DNA from: Lachnospiraceae bacterium G41
GTDB taxonomy: Bacteria; Bacillota; Clostridia; Lachnospirales; Lachnospiraceae
Direction of reading: 5' to 3'
Assembly (NCBI GenBank): GCA_900100245.1
Contig: FNEU01000004.1
Span: forward strand, 84,219 to 148,218
DNA: 64,000 bases
Numbering within the stretch: position 1 is the first letter of the stretch; each line of letters starts with the position of its first letter. The position numbers were made by a program, and so were the translations under genes. The notes below the pieces were generated by a model, which ran no database searches, was not told the DNA's origin, and saw nothing but the letters and a program-made list of their open reading frames with translations. Positions 35,561 through 45,345 of this stretch are shown here, in pieces.

Positions 35561-36550
35561 ATGAAGTTAATAATTCAGATTCCGTGCTATAACGAAGCGG
35601 AAACTTTGGAGATTGCATTAAACGATCTTCCCAAACATATAGATGGTATAGATGAGATTGAATACCTCATTATTAACGACGGAAGCAAGGACAATACAGT
35701 TGAAGTCGCTAAGAATTGGGGTGTTCATTATGTTGTGAATTTTAAAAAGAATAAAGGTCTTGCAAAAGGGTTTATGGCAGGAATAGATGCCTGTCTTAAA
35801 AACGGTGCTGATATTATCGTCAATACTGATGCAGACAACCAGTATTGCGGAGATGATATCGAGACAATAGTCAGACCTATACTTGAAGGAAAAGCCGATA
35901 TAGTAATCGGAGCCCGTCCTATAGACCAGACAGAACATTTTTCATGGCTTAAGAAGAAACTCCAGCATCTTGGAAGCTGGGTTGTAAGAAGAGCTTCGAA
36001 AACAGATATTCCCGATGCTCCTTCAGGTTTCAGAGCATACAGCAGAGAGGCTGCCCTTCAGTTAAACATTGTCAATGAATATACATATACTCTCGAGCAG
36101 ATAGTTCAGGCAGGAAGAAGCAATATTCCCATCATGTCGGTTCCCATTAGAACCAACGGCGAACTTCGCCCTTCCAGGCTTTTCCACAGCATGTTCGGAT
36201 ATATTAAAAAATCCATGCTTACAATTTTCAGGGCATATCTTATGTATAAACCCATGAGATTTTTCCTTGCATTGGGAGTAGTGCCGTTTGTAATTGGTTT
36301 TGCTTTAGGTGTAAGATATATAGTATTTATCTTCATGGGAAGAGCTACTGGTAATATTCAGTCGCTGATTCTTTGCAGTCTTTTGATAATGATAGCCGTT
36401 ATGATCTGGGTTCTCGGAATGTTGGCAGATCTCATATCCGCCAATCGTAAGATTTCCCAGGAGATTCAGGCAAGAACCAGAGATATTGATTACAGACTGG
36501 CCTGGATAGAAAAAAACATGAAGAAAGATTCAGAGCCGTCAGAAAAATAG
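35561..36550 (+). CDS. DPM1/GtrB-like polyprenyl-phosphate glycosyltransferase
   Basis: A 329-residue GT2 enzyme with IIQIPCYNEAETLE, LIINDGSKDNT and the DxD motif NTDADNQY. The SGFRAYSREAAL and LEQIVQAGRSN segments are typical of dolichol/undecaprenyl-phosphate sugar synthases. Two C-terminal membrane segments lie near residues 230-290. It would load one sugar onto undecaprenyl phosphate for use by the GT-C proteins of the cluster. The ribosome site is AAAGAGG. It has its own promoter and operator. Confidence 0.88.
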   Translation: MKLIIQIPCYNEAETLEIALNDLPKHIDGIDEIEYLIINDGSKDNTVEVAKNWGVHYVVNFKKNKGLAKGFMAGIDACLKNGADIIVNTDADNQYCGDDIETIVRPILEGKADIVIGARPIDQTEHFSWLKKKLQHLGSWVVRRASKTDIPDAPSGFRAYSREAALQLNIVNEYTYTLEQIVQAGRSNIPIMSVPIRTNGELRPSRLFHSMFGYIKKSMLTIFRAYLMYKPMRFFLALGVVPFVIGFALGVRYIVFIFMGRATGNIQSLILCSLLIMIAVMIWVLGMLADLISANRKISQEIQARTRDIDYRLAWIEKNMKKDSEPSEK

Positions 36551-36551
36551 T

Positions 36552-37715
36552 ATGAAAAAACTGCTTATTACAGCTTCGACGTTCCCCAGATGGGAGAACG
36601 ATACAGAACCGAGATTTATCTTGGACTGTGCAATAGAACTGAATAAATATTATGATGTTACCGTTTTGGTACCGGCAGCTCCGGGATCAAAAAAGAGTGA
36701 AGTGCTTGATGGTGTAAATGTTGTCAGATACCATTATTTTCCTATTCATAAATTAGAGACTTTATGCTATCCGGGAGCCATTGTTCCAAGGATTAAGGAG
36801 AAGAAAATACGAGTTCTGCTTGTTCCGTTTCTTTTTTCATCCTTGTATTTCAAGTTATTGTTTACTCGTAAAAAGTATGATTTATTTGTTTCCAATTGGA
36901 TAATACCCCAAGGAATAATTCATGCTTTTTTTTCTGACAAATACATTCAGGTCGGATTGGGCGGAGATGTTACTTCTTTAAACAAAGGTATTTTAAAAAC
37001 TCTTAAAAAAAGATGTGTTGAAAAAGCATCCTACATTACGGTTGTTTCAAAAGATCTTAAGGATTCATTAATAGATAATTACCGGCTTAATGAAAGCAAA
37101 ATCGAAGTGGTACCCATGGGTGTCAATCTGGCTAAGTTTTCGCCTAAAAACAGGATTGAAAATTACTTTAAACAGGAAGACAAAAAAGTAATTCTTTTCG
37201 TCGGAAGACTGGTAGAGAAAAAGGGAACGGAATATCTGATTAAAGCCATGAAAGATATACCGGCCAAACTGATAATTGTCGGCGACGGCCCCCAGAGAGA
37301 TTATCTTGTTGAACTTGCCAACGGTATCGGCTCGGATATAGAATTCGTCGGACCAAAGAATAAGGACGAATTAATAAAGATGTATGCGTCCTGCGATATT
37401 TTCTGCCTGCCGTCGGTATTGGCTAAGGACGGAGACAAGGACGGTACTCCCGTTGCATTGATAGAAGCCATGGCTTCCGGAGCAGTTCCCGTGGGAACAA
37501 ATGTCGGCGGAGTAGGCGAAGTCATAAAAAATGAGATAAATGGTTTAATAGTTAAAGATAGAGATGAAAATGAATTGCATTTTGCATTGGATTCTTTGTT
37601 AAAAAATGACGAGTTAAGAACCTTGTATTCGGCCGAGGCCAGAAAAAGGGCCGAAGAATTTGATTTTATAAAAATCGGTGAGAGATACAAAGAATTACTG
37701 GAAGAGTATTGTTGA
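36552..37715 (+). CDS. Family 4 glycosyltransferase
   Basis: A 387-residue GT-B enzyme with an ITASTFPRWENDTEPRFILD start seen in colanic-acid-type GT4 enzymes, then ILFVGRLVEKKGTEYLIKAM and a donor motif DGTPVALIEAMASG. The usual first Glu of the ExxxxxxxE motif is Asp here. It begins one base after the stop of the DPM1-like gene, so these two are translated together. Confidence 0.9.
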   Translation: MKKLLITASTFPRWENDTEPRFILDCAIELNKYYDVTVLVPAAPGSKKSEVLDGVNVVRYHYFPIHKLETLCYPGAIVPRIKEKKIRVLLVPFLFSSLYFKLLFTRKKYDLFVSNWIIPQGIIHAFFSDKYIQVGLGGDVTSLNKGILKTLKKRCVEKASYITVVSKDLKDSLIDNYRLNESKIEVVPMGVNLAKFSPKNRIENYFKQEDKKVILFVGRLVEKKGTEYLIKAMKDIPAKLIIVGDGPQRDYLVELANGIGSDIEFVGPKNKDELIKMYASCDIFCLPSVLAKDGDKDGTPVALIEAMASGAVPVGTNVGGVGEVIKNEINGLIVKDRDENELHFALDSLLKNDELRTLYSAEARKRAEEFDFIKIGERYKELLEEYC

Positions 37716-37726
37716 TACGGACAAGT

Positions 37727-38647
37727 ATGAAAAAAGTAATAATACTTGGTGGAAATGGTTTTATCGGTAAAAGACTGGCGTCATATCTTTTAAAACAGGA
37801 TGTTTCGGTTTACAGTTTTGACCTTACGATTCCATCAGACAAGGAAAACGGAATAAATTATATAGAAGGCAATTTTTTTGATGACGATACTTTGATGAAT
37901 GCTGTTGAAGACAAAGATATCGTCTTTCACTGTGTTTGTACGATTAATCCCGGAAATTCCTGGGAAAAATACATGCAGGCTTACAATCTGGATTTTATTC
38001 AGACTGTCAAGCTTTGCAAGATTGTATCTGAAACGAACAAAAAGATGGTTTTCCTCTCAAGCGGCGGAACCGTTTATGGTAAAAAAGACATTCAGCCTAT
38101 AGAAGAGAACAGCACGACATATCCTATCAATCATTACGGTGCATTAAAAATATGTATTGAAAATGTTATTCATTCTTTTAACGAACGAATCAATGACAAA
38201 ATTATTATTGCCAGAATCTCCAATCCCTATGGTCCGGGACAGGATTATACCAAGGGTGTCGGATTTATTGATGCTGCAATTAAAAATGCGATAAGCGGCA
38301 AGGACATTGTCGTATTCGGAGACGGATCTGTAATCAGAGATTATATTTATATTGATGATGTTGTTAAGTTATTGTATTTCTTATCTTCATATAACGGAGA
38401 ATATGATACGTTCAATGTCAGCACCGGAATAGGTACTTCCCAGATTGAAATACTCCAAATGCTTCAGACTCATTTTCCTGATATGAAAATTAAGTATGAG
38501 AAAGAAAGAGATGTTGATTTAAAAAAGACAATTCTGTCCAACAAAAGACTGATGGATTGTTACGATTATAAAATGATAGATATTAAAGACGGAATATTCA
38601 AATATGTTGAATATTTAAAAGAAAAAAAGGACGAATATGCAACATAA
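37727..38647 (+). CDS. NAD-dependent epimerase/dehydratase (SDR)
   Basis: A 306-residue extended SDR. ATG 37727 gives the usual start VIILGGNGFIGKRLA; an upstream in-frame TTG at 37709 overlaps the previous gene. LSSGGTVYG and the catalytic YGALK follow, with RDYIYIDDVVKLL near the C-terminus. It resembles UDP-glucose/GlcNAc 4-epimerase-like proteins, but substrate and product are not clear. It overlaps the next gene by 11 bp. Confidence 0.85.
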   Translation: MKKVIILGGNGFIGKRLASYLLKQDVSVYSFDLTIPSDKENGINYIEGNFFDDDTLMNAVEDKDIVFHCVCTINPGNSWEKYMQAYNLDFIQTVKLCKIVSETNKKMVFLSSGGTVYGKKDIQPIEENSTTYPINHYGALKICIENVIHSFNERINDKIIIARISNPYGPGQDYTKGVGFIDAAIKNAISGKDIVVFGDGSVIRDYIYIDDVVKLLYFLSSYNGEYDTFNVSTGIGTSQIEILQMLQTHFPDMKIKYEKERDVDLKKTILSNKRLMDCYDYKMIDIKDGIFKYVEYLKEKKDEYAT

Positions 38648-39452
38648 AATATCAATAGTAACAATCTGTTATAATTCCGAAAAAGAAATAAAGGACACTT
38701 TACAGTCAATAGCTGAACAGGATTATACCGATTATGAAATAGTAATAAAAGACGGATTGTCAACTGATAATACCATGAGTATTGTCAACGATTTTATAAA
38801 GGAGAATTCGACATTTGACGTGATAGCGGAATCGGCAGCTGACAGCGGTATTTACAATGCCATGAATGCAGCTATCGATAAGGCAAGGGGAGAATGGATT
38901 TTCTTTTTGAATTCAGGTGACCGTTTTGTTTCTAAAGATGTTTTGTCAAAAGTTTCAGAGTCATTGAACGATGAGAATGAAGTTGTTTACGGCAATGTAA
39001 TAATGTGTGACGGGAACGGGGATTCCAGGTGGAAGGGTGACATCAGCCTAATAGAAAAAAAGATGCCATTCGGACATCAGTCCTGCTTCATGAAAACATC
39101 CATGGTTCGTCAATACAAGTTTGATGAACAGTTTAAAATCGCTGCGGACTATAACATGGTTTTAAAATCCTATAAGGACGGACGTAAATTCCATTATGTG
39201 GATACTGATATTGCGCGATTTGATATGGAAGGTGTTTCATCCACGGATTTTTGTGCAACTATGCGTGAGAGATATGCTGTCAGAAGTTCCAATCATGTTT
39301 TGGAACCTGATTATATGAAATCTTTCGCGTATAAGAAAGATATGTTTATTGCAAAAATAAAGGAATTTATAGCAAAACATGTTTCGGGAAAGTTACTAAC
39401 GGGGTTACGCGAGATATATAAAACTAAGATAAAAAAATATCAGAAAGTATAG
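38637..39452 (+). CDS. Family 2 glycosyltransferase
   Basis: A 271-residue GT-A enzyme: ISIVTICYNSEKEIKDTLQS, IAEQDY, VIKDGLSTDNT and SGIYNAMNAAIDKARGEW, with a VVYGNVIM acidic-poor metal site and GHQSCFM. It resembles the GT2 at 26151. The C-terminal 60 residues are basic and may contact the membrane. It ends 6 bp before the next membrane gene. Confidence 0.88.
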   Translation: MQHKISIVTICYNSEKEIKDTLQSIAEQDYTDYEIVIKDGLSTDNTMSIVNDFIKENSTFDVIAESAADSGIYNAMNAAIDKARGEWIFFLNSGDRFVSKDVLSKVSESLNDENEVVYGNVIMCDGNGDSRWKGDISLIEKKMPFGHQSCFMKTSMVRQYKFDEQFKIAADYNMVLKSYKDGRKFHYVDTDIARFDMEGVSSTDFCATMRERYAVRSSNHVLEPDYMKSFAYKKDMFIAKIKEFIAKHVSGKLLTGLREIYKTKIKKYQKV

Positions 39453-39458
39453 ATAAAA

Positions 39459-41165
39459 ATGCCAAATGAGAAAAAGAGCATAAATAAACAAAGGCTTTTT
39501 GCTATTCTGTTAAGAATATGCTTTATTTTTGTTATGCTTTTTTTAGGATTATATCGTATCGGTGAACATAATGCCCCGACGATTCTTATGGATGAATATG
39601 GATACTGGGCAAATGGTGCATTTTTTACAGGTAGAAACTGGAGCATTATCGGCTCGGAAATGAACTACTATTCATATGGATACAGTTTCTTGCTTACTGT
39701 GATTATGGTTTTGTTTCACAGTACAGCTTTGATGTACAAGGCTGCTATTGTTTTGAATATTATAATATGGATAGGTTTATTTGAAGTAATTTATCAAATT
39801 GAAAAAATATTGTTCGAAATCGATGAAAAGTTGATGCTTATGGCGGCATTTGTTTCATGTGTTTATCCCAGTATAGCTTTAAATGTTCATATAACATGGA
39901 GCGAAACTTTACTGGCGCTTTGCTTTGCAATAAGTGTCCTACTCTTTCTCAAGTATTTAAAAAACAGTAATAGAGTTTATCTGGTATTATTCTTTATTGA
40001 TTTAGTATATTTATATTCGGTTCATCAAAGATCAATAGGCATTTTGGTAGCGGCAATAGTTTCATTTGTAATTTTTAAAAAAACAAAAATACAATTTTTG
40101 GATATTCTTTTAGTCGGATTAGTTCTTTTAATTGGCTTCTTTTCCGTAAAATATTTTAAAAAGAATTTATTATCAAATATTTATAATGTCGGGTCTAACA
40201 CAAAGGCTTCACATACGGATTATGGTGGAGTATTAGCGTATTTGTTTTACATTTTAAATTTCGATGGAATTCGAGCGTTGTTACTTTCTGCTTCGGGCAA
40301 AGCTTTATATTTGATTGTCAGTACATTAGGTATTCTCCCTCTTTCATTGGTTTATTTAGTAAAAAAAATAAGAAATATTAGAACTGATAAAGAGAATGCT
40401 TCGTTGAATCGGGATTATGTATATATTTATATGCTTCTATCCATTGTTTTAATGTTTGGAATAGCTACATACTATACATCTACCAATCAAAGAATGGATA
40501 TTGTGTTGTACGGGAGATATGTTGAATTTTTAATACCGCCGTTTATTGCCTTTGGCCTGGGTTCTGTTTTTCAGGGGCACGGGGAAGAAAAAAAATATCT
40601 TATAATTATGGGTATAGTTTTACCTCTTTTAGGAAGTTTTGTTTCATTTGAGTTCGCGAATAACGGTATAGAAGAATTCAACATTTATTCAGTTTGCAGT
40701 CTGTTTTTTGGATTGTTTTACAAATTCTTCGAAAATGATTATATTTTGGAATCGGTTAAATTATCTTTGATAGTTATTATCATTTTGCTTTTGCTTATTT
40801 CCTTAAAGCATAAGGTAAAAAATTACTTGGTTTGCATTTTTGTCTCTGCTATATTTTTGCTTATTAGCTGGTGTGGAATCGAAACAGTTTTCAAATCAAA
40901 TTACAGAAATGAAGTATGCCTTGAGATGCAAGATTATCTTAAAAATCAGGAAATAGTTTATTATCAAATCGACGAAGAGAATGAAAAACATACATCCTGG
41001 TATGTAGCTGATATGCAAATAATGAATCCTGATATACATTTCATAAAACTTCAAAAGGATGAAATACATAATATAAGTGGATATATTATTTGTGATAATA
41101 TTCCCGATATAAAAAGTAACGTACTGATAGAAAGCTGGCAGGTAAATTTTATTTATAAAGAATAA
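39459..41165 (+). CDS. Polytopic GT-C-like membrane protein
   Basis: A 568-residue paralogue of the protein at 33529, with about 11-12 membrane segments. The first outward loop has LMDEYGYWANGAFF and MNYYSYGYSFLLTV, with an acidic pair like that of GT-C enzymes. The soluble end is short (about 65 residues). The gene is AT-rich. It would transfer a sugar from a lipid-phosphate donor onto the polymer, or polymerise the repeat unit; the sequence alone does not decide. Confidence 0.68.
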   Translation: MPNEKKSINKQRLFAILLRICFIFVMLFLGLYRIGEHNAPTILMDEYGYWANGAFFTGRNWSIIGSEMNYYSYGYSFLLTVIMVLFHSTALMYKAAIVLNIIIWIGLFEVIYQIEKILFEIDEKLMLMAAFVSCVYPSIALNVHITWSETLLALCFAISVLLFLKYLKNSNRVYLVLFFIDLVYLYSVHQRSIGILVAAIVSFVIFKKTKIQFLDILLVGLVLLIGFFSVKYFKKNLLSNIYNVGSNTKASHTDYGGVLAYLFYILNFDGIRALLLSASGKALYLIVSTLGILPLSLVYLVKKIRNIRTDKENASLNRDYVYIYMLLSIVLMFGIATYYTSTNQRMDIVLYGRYVEFLIPPFIAFGLGSVFQGHGEEKKYLIIMGIVLPLLGSFVSFEFANNGIEEFNIYSVCSLFFGLFYKFFENDYILESVKLSLIVIIILLLLISLKHKVKNYLVCIFVSAIFLLISWCGIETVFKSNYRNEVCLEMQDYLKNQEIVYYQIDEENEKHTSWYVADMQIMNPDIHFIKLQKDEIHNISGYIICDNIPDIKSNVLIESWQVNFIYKE

Positions 41166-41198
41166 AAAGACTTTTCGGTCTTTAAAGAGGAAAAAGTT

Positions 41199-42326
41199 TT
41201 GAAAAAGCAAATAGTATTACGAGTTCAGGGTGATAAAACCTGGATTGGAGGAGTGTATTATAAAAAAAATATTTTGTACTCTATGCTTCAGAGCGAGAAG
41301 ATAAAAAACAATTTTAATATAGTTGTTTGTGTTACTCCAAAATATGCAAATATATTTGATGAATTTAAGGATGAGATAATTCTCAAAGTATTTCCGGAAA
41401 ATAAATATCTTTTTGAATTGGGTATAATAAAAGAAATGTTGTCTTCCAGAAATAAGTTTATGTATTGTATGAATTCTTCTTTCTTTAACAAACTGTGGGG
41501 AGGAAGAAGCATATACTGGATACCTGATTTTCAATACAAATATTATCCTGATTATTTTGATAAAAAACTTGTGAACAAACGAGACAAGAACTATTCGAAA
41601 ATGGCCAAGACTTCCGGAAAATTGGTTTTGAGCAGTCAGGCATGCAAGGATGACTATGATAGATTTTTCCCTGTCAGCAACAATCGGATAACGGTTATTC
41701 CGTTTGTTTCATATATTGAAAAAGAAATTGCTAATCTGAATGATGATTTTTGCAAGAGTGTATTGGAAAAATACAATTTGTCCGGACACAAATACATTTA
41801 TATTCCGAATCAGTTTTGGAAACACAAAAATCATATTGTGGTTCTGGAAGCAATAAAGAAACTGTCTGAAAAGAATTTCTCGGATTATAAATTTGTTTTT
41901 ACCGGAGAACTGTTGGATTTCAGAAATCCTGATTATATTGATCTGGTTAAGGAAAAAATGTCTGATCCGGATATTATGAATTATATAATCAATCTTGGCT
42001 TTATTCCCAGAGCGGATCAGGTTGCTATTATGAAGGAAGCGGCGTTTTTAATTCAGCCTTCTTTATTCGAAGGATGGGGAACGGTTATGGAAGATGCGAA
42101 AGTACTCGACAAGACCGTGCTGCTTTCGAATATTCCGGTTCATAGAGAACAAAAATCCGAGAAATGTTATTTATTTAATCCTTCTGATTCAACCGAATTA
42201 TCTGAACTGATTATGGAAGTTTCAATGAAAGAAGCGGATGAGAGTATATCTGCAGGTCTTAAACGCATGAAAAATACGGCATTGGAGTATTCTAAAAAAC
42301 TTGAGGAACTATTCGATCTGGCATAA
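41199..42326 (+). CDS. Family 4 glycosyltransferase
   Basis: A 375-residue GT-B enzyme, start TTG 41199 behind AAAGAGG. The donor half has YIYIPNQFWKHKNHIVVLEA and EGWGTVMEDAKVLDKTVL; the second Glu of the donor motif is replaced by Asp. The N-terminal half begins with RVQGDKTWIGGVYYKKN. It matches GT4 enzymes of O-antigen clusters. The donor is unknown. Confidence 0.85.
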   Translation: MKKQIVLRVQGDKTWIGGVYYKKNILYSMLQSEKIKNNFNIVVCVTPKYANIFDEFKDEIILKVFPENKYLFELGIIKEMLSSRNKFMYCMNSSFFNKLWGGRSIYWIPDFQYKYYPDYFDKKLVNKRDKNYSKMAKTSGKLVLSSQACKDDYDRFFPVSNNRITVIPFVSYIEKEIANLNDDFCKSVLEKYNLSGHKYIYIPNQFWKHKNHIVVLEAIKKLSEKNFSDYKFVFTGELLDFRNPDYIDLVKEKMSDPDIMNYIINLGFIPRADQVAIMKEAAFLIQPSLFEGWGTVMEDAKVLDKTVLLSNIPVHREQKSEKCYLFNPSDSTELSELIMEVSMKEADESISAGLKRMKNTALEYSKKLEELFDLA

Positions 42327-42369
42327 GCCGGTTTGGGTTTAAGAAAAACATAAGAAAAAAGTTAGTCAA

Positions 42370-42978
42370 ATGAAAAAAATATTGGGTTTATATCAAAAAA
42401 TCAGAAAAAAAAGAATACTAAAAAGATATAAAAACTATCTGGAATTAAGCTCCCAATCGGCGTATTTGGAGAATTTTAAAGTCGATATCCGAAATCCGAT
42501 TGAAAAAAATTATCTTTCTATCGGAAATAATTGCGTTATTGATTCACGGTTTGTTTTTGAGAAAGAATCAGGAAGAATATCTGTCGGAGACAGGGTTCAT
42601 ATAGGAAACAGCAGATTGATATCTATTGACGAAATTGTTATCGAAGATGATGTGATAATAGCCTGGGATTGCCTAATCTATGATCATAATTCACATTCTG
42701 TATCATGGGAAGAAAGAAAAGAGGATACCTTAAGAGAATATAATTGTATTTCTCAGAAAAAGGATGCAATTTCGGATAAAAGATGGGATGTGGTAAAATC
42801 CGCACCGATTCATATTTGTTCTAAAGCGTGGATAGGAACAGGGGTAAAAATTTTAAAGGGCGTTACAATAGGAGAGGGCGCTGTGGTAGCTGCCGGAAGT
42901 GTTGTGGTTAAAGATGTTCCTGCATGGACTGTTGTAGGCGGGAATCCGGCACAGATAATTAAAACTATAGACAGATGA
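42370..42978 (+). CDS. Hexapeptide-repeat acyltransferase
   Basis: A 202-residue left-handed beta-helix protein of the LbH/maltose-acetyltransferase type. Hexapeptide turns such as [10 protein letters not shown] and [12 protein letters not shown] precede DHNSHS, with the putative catalytic His. It ends [20 protein letters not shown] and then [14 protein letters not shown], the usual C-terminus. It probably O- or N-acetylates a sugar of the polymer using acetyl-CoA. It could be the acetylase of the 3-amino sugar pathway, but 49392 is a better candidate. Confidence 0.9.
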   Translation: MKKILGLYQKIRKKRILKRYKNYLELSSQSAYLENFKVDIRNPIEKNYLSIGNNCVIDSRFVFEKESGRISVGDRVHIGNSRLISIDEIVIEDDVIIAWDCLIYDHNSHSVSWEERKEDTLREYNCISQKKDAISDKRWDVVKSAPIHICSKAWIGTGVKILKGVTIGEGAVVAAGSVVVKDVPAWTVVGGNPAQIIKTIDR

Positions 42979-43020
42979 AATTGCAAATCATTCTAATTAA
43001 TAATATTGGAGTAGTGTTTA

Positions 43021-43920
43021 ATGAGAGTATTAGTTACGGGTGCGTCCGGATTTATCGGAAAGAAAATCGCACAGTATTATCTGAATAAAGGATATGAAGT
43101 CAGGGGATGGGATTTGGTATCTGGCAACGAATTATTTGATATTAAAGCCGTTGATATGATGAATTATTCGGATGTTTTATCGGAATTAAAAGAATACAAT
43201 CCGGATATCGTTATTCATTGTGCAGGATGTGCTAATGTAAGTGAATCGGTAAAGAATCCTGAACGTGATTTTTATGGTAATGTAACTATTACTCATCATT
43301 TATTATTTGCTTTAAATGAGTGTAAAATTCCAAATCTTCGCGTTGTTTTTCTGTCCAGTGCAAGTGTATATGGAAATCCGTCAAAACTCCCGATTTCTGA
43401 AGAGGATGCGTTAAAACCTCTGTCTCCATATGCTTTGCATAAGGAAATGTGTGAAAAAATATGTGAATTCTTTATATCCAATTACGGAATGGATATAAAA
43501 ATAGCAAGAATTTTTTCTGCATATGGTGAAGGCCTGAAAAAACAGATTTTCTGGGATATGTATCAAAAGGCTCAAAAAGGCAAACTGGAAATGTTTGGGA
43601 CAGGAAATGAAAGCAGAGATTATATTCATGTAGATGATGTAGTGCGGGCTATTTATCTTATTTCTGTTACAGACTCCAAAGATTATGTTTTTAATGTTGC
43701 TAACGGCGAAGAGATTACAATCAGGAATGCAACAGAACTATTTGCTCAAATTGCCGGGGTTGAAAAAGAAAAAATATTTTTTAACGGAATTGTTAGAGAA
43801 GGGGATCCCTTAAATTGGAAAGCGGACATTACCAAAATCAATGGAATCGGATATAAACAAAGTGTTGGTATTTATGCCGGTTTGAAGTCCTATTATGATT
43901 GGGTGTCTCATTTAGAATAA
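43021..43920 (+). CDS. NAD-dependent epimerase/dehydratase (SDR)
   Basis: A 299-residue extended SDR with VLVTGASGFIGKKIA, the LSSASVYG strand and catalytic YALHK, then RDYIHVDDVVRAI. A TTGGAG site precedes ATG 43021. It is close to UDP-glucose 4-epimerase and GDP-4-keto-6-deoxymannose reductase-like proteins. The exact sugar cannot be read from the sequence. It is one of six SDR sugar enzymes of similar kind in the window. Confidence 0.85.
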   Translation: MRVLVTGASGFIGKKIAQYYLNKGYEVRGWDLVSGNELFDIKAVDMMNYSDVLSELKEYNPDIVIHCAGCANVSESVKNPERDFYGNVTITHHLLFALNECKIPNLRVVFLSSASVYGNPSKLPISEEDALKPLSPYALHKEMCEKICEFFISNYGMDIKIARIFSAYGEGLKKQIFWDMYQKAQKGKLEMFGTGNESRDYIHVDDVVRAIYLISVTDSKDYVFNVANGEEITIRNATELFAQIAGVEKEKIFFNGIVREGDPLNWKADITKINGIGYKQSVGIYAGLKSYYDWVSHLE

Positions 43921-43945
43921 TAATTATTGAATAATTTCATAGAGT

Positions 43946-44890
43946 ATGGCGAATAAAGAGTTTACTTTTGCAATAATTACGTTTAATCAAGAAAAATATG
44001 TAATTGAATTGCTGGAATCAATTAAATATCAAATAGAAACTTATGGTAAAGAATATAAAAATCATCTTGTTGTGTGTGATGATGCATCAAAGGATGATAC
44101 GGTAAAAAATATTTCGGAGTGGGTTGGAGATAACAGAGAATTATTCTCAGATGTTATCATAAATAAAAATGTAGAAAACATTGGAACCGTAAAAAATATT
44201 ATTAATACTTTTAAGTTGATTACAACTGAACAATTCAAGATAATAGCCGGAGATGATTTATTTTATAAAAAATCCATTTATGCGTTAAACATTCAGGATG
44301 AAATTTATATTACCCCGGTTATTAGATTTTCGGAAGGAGTTTATAAAATCAAACCGGATTCTAGCGTGATGGAATTATTGTTTTCATCAAAACCCGCTAG
44401 GGCTTACATTAAATCTTTAAAAGACAGCAGTGCTGCGATGTCTACCGGCACACTTTGGAACAGTAAATATAATACAGAAGAAATGTTCAATGCTATGAGT
44501 GAATATAAATACATTGAAGATGTTGTACTTTTAAGATTTTTGGTTAATAAATGTGAGTTGAAAGTAGTTGCAGATGAAACTCCATATATTATGTATAGAG
44601 TGGGAAACGGGATTTCTACAAGGAAAGAGAATAATACCCCACAGAGAATTGCTTTTGCTAAAGAGGTTGAAAGACTTTACCCTTTTAAGAAAAATAAAGT
44701 TTTGGACAAACTTAACTCAATTAAATTGAAGTTTAAGGCGTTGCATTATAAGGTAATTATACCAGCGTTCAGTAAAAAAATACGTAAGTTTATAAATGGA
44801 TGGTTTAATGAACTTTCGGAAGCAGAAGAGTATTTAAAAAGTATAAGAGAAAAATCCGAGAATTGGATGAACAACAGTAGTTTTCTTTGA
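43946..44890 (+). CDS. Family 2 glycosyltransferase
   Basis: A 314-residue GT-A enzyme with FAIITFNQEKYVIELLES, VVCDDASKDDT and IIAGDDLFY as the metal-binding acidic motif. The C-terminal 90 residues are basic and lack membrane helices. It starts 25 bp after the epimerase and has no strong ribosome site. The donor is unknown. Confidence 0.85.
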   Translation: MANKEFTFAIITFNQEKYVIELLESIKYQIETYGKEYKNHLVVCDDASKDDTVKNISEWVGDNRELFSDVIINKNVENIGTVKNIINTFKLITTEQFKIIAGDDLFYKKSIYALNIQDEIYITPVIRFSEGVYKIKPDSSVMELLFSSKPARAYIKSLKDSSAAMSTGTLWNSKYNTEEMFNAMSEYKYIEDVVLLRFLVNKCELKVVADETPYIMYRVGNGISTRKENNTPQRIAFAKEVERLYPFKKNKVLDKLNSIKLKFKALHYKVIIPAFSKKIRKFINGWFNELSEAEEYLKSIREKSENWMNNSSFL

Positions 44891-44925
44891 AATAAGCAAA
44901 GAGAAGGAAGTATTTAGGTGACAAT

Positions 44926-45345
44926 ATGCAAGTGGTAAAATATGTATTTCAACCTCACGGTGACGACAGGGGTCAATTGGTTGCGTTGGAGGAGTTTAAG
45001 GATATTCCTTTTAAGATTAAGAGAGTATATTACATGTATGATACTGGTGAAGGTGTTGTAAGGGGATATCATGCACATAAATCTTTGCAGCAGATTCTTA
45101 TTTGTATTCATGGTAGTTGTAAAATTAAATTGGACAACGGCAAGGAAAAGAAAGTTATTCCGCTGGAAAAACCTTATGAAGGATTATATGTTTCCAATGC
45201 CATGTGGAGAGAAATGTTTGATTTTTCTCCAGATGCTGTGTTAATGGTTTTGGCTTCAGAATTATATGATGAAAGTGATTACATAAGGGACTACGATGAG
45301 TTTTTGGAATATGTTAAACAAATAGGAAATGAAACAGAGGCGTGA
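44926..45345 (+). CDS. fdtA: dTDP-4-keto-6-deoxyglucose 3,4-ketoisomerase (FdtA/QdtA family)
   Basis: A 139-residue cupin of the WxcM/FdtA family. It has RGQLVALEE, IKRVYYMYDT and RGYHAHKSLQQILIC with the catalytic His pair HAH, then YVSNAMWREMFDFSPDAVL and a final YDESDYIRDYDEF. The enzyme moves the keto group of dTDP-4-keto-6-deoxy-D-glucose from C4 to C3, before 3-amination by a DegT enzyme (at 50065) and N-acetylation. The product would be dTDP-Fuc3NAc or Qui3NAc. The stop overlaps the start of the flippase gene. Confidence 0.9.
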   Translation: MQVVKYVFQPHGDDRGQLVALEEFKDIPFKIKRVYYMYDTGEGVVRGYHAHKSLQQILICIHGSCKIKLDNGKEKKVIPLEKPYEGLYVSNAMWREMFDFSPDAVLMVLASELYDESDYIRDYDEFLEYVKQIGNETEA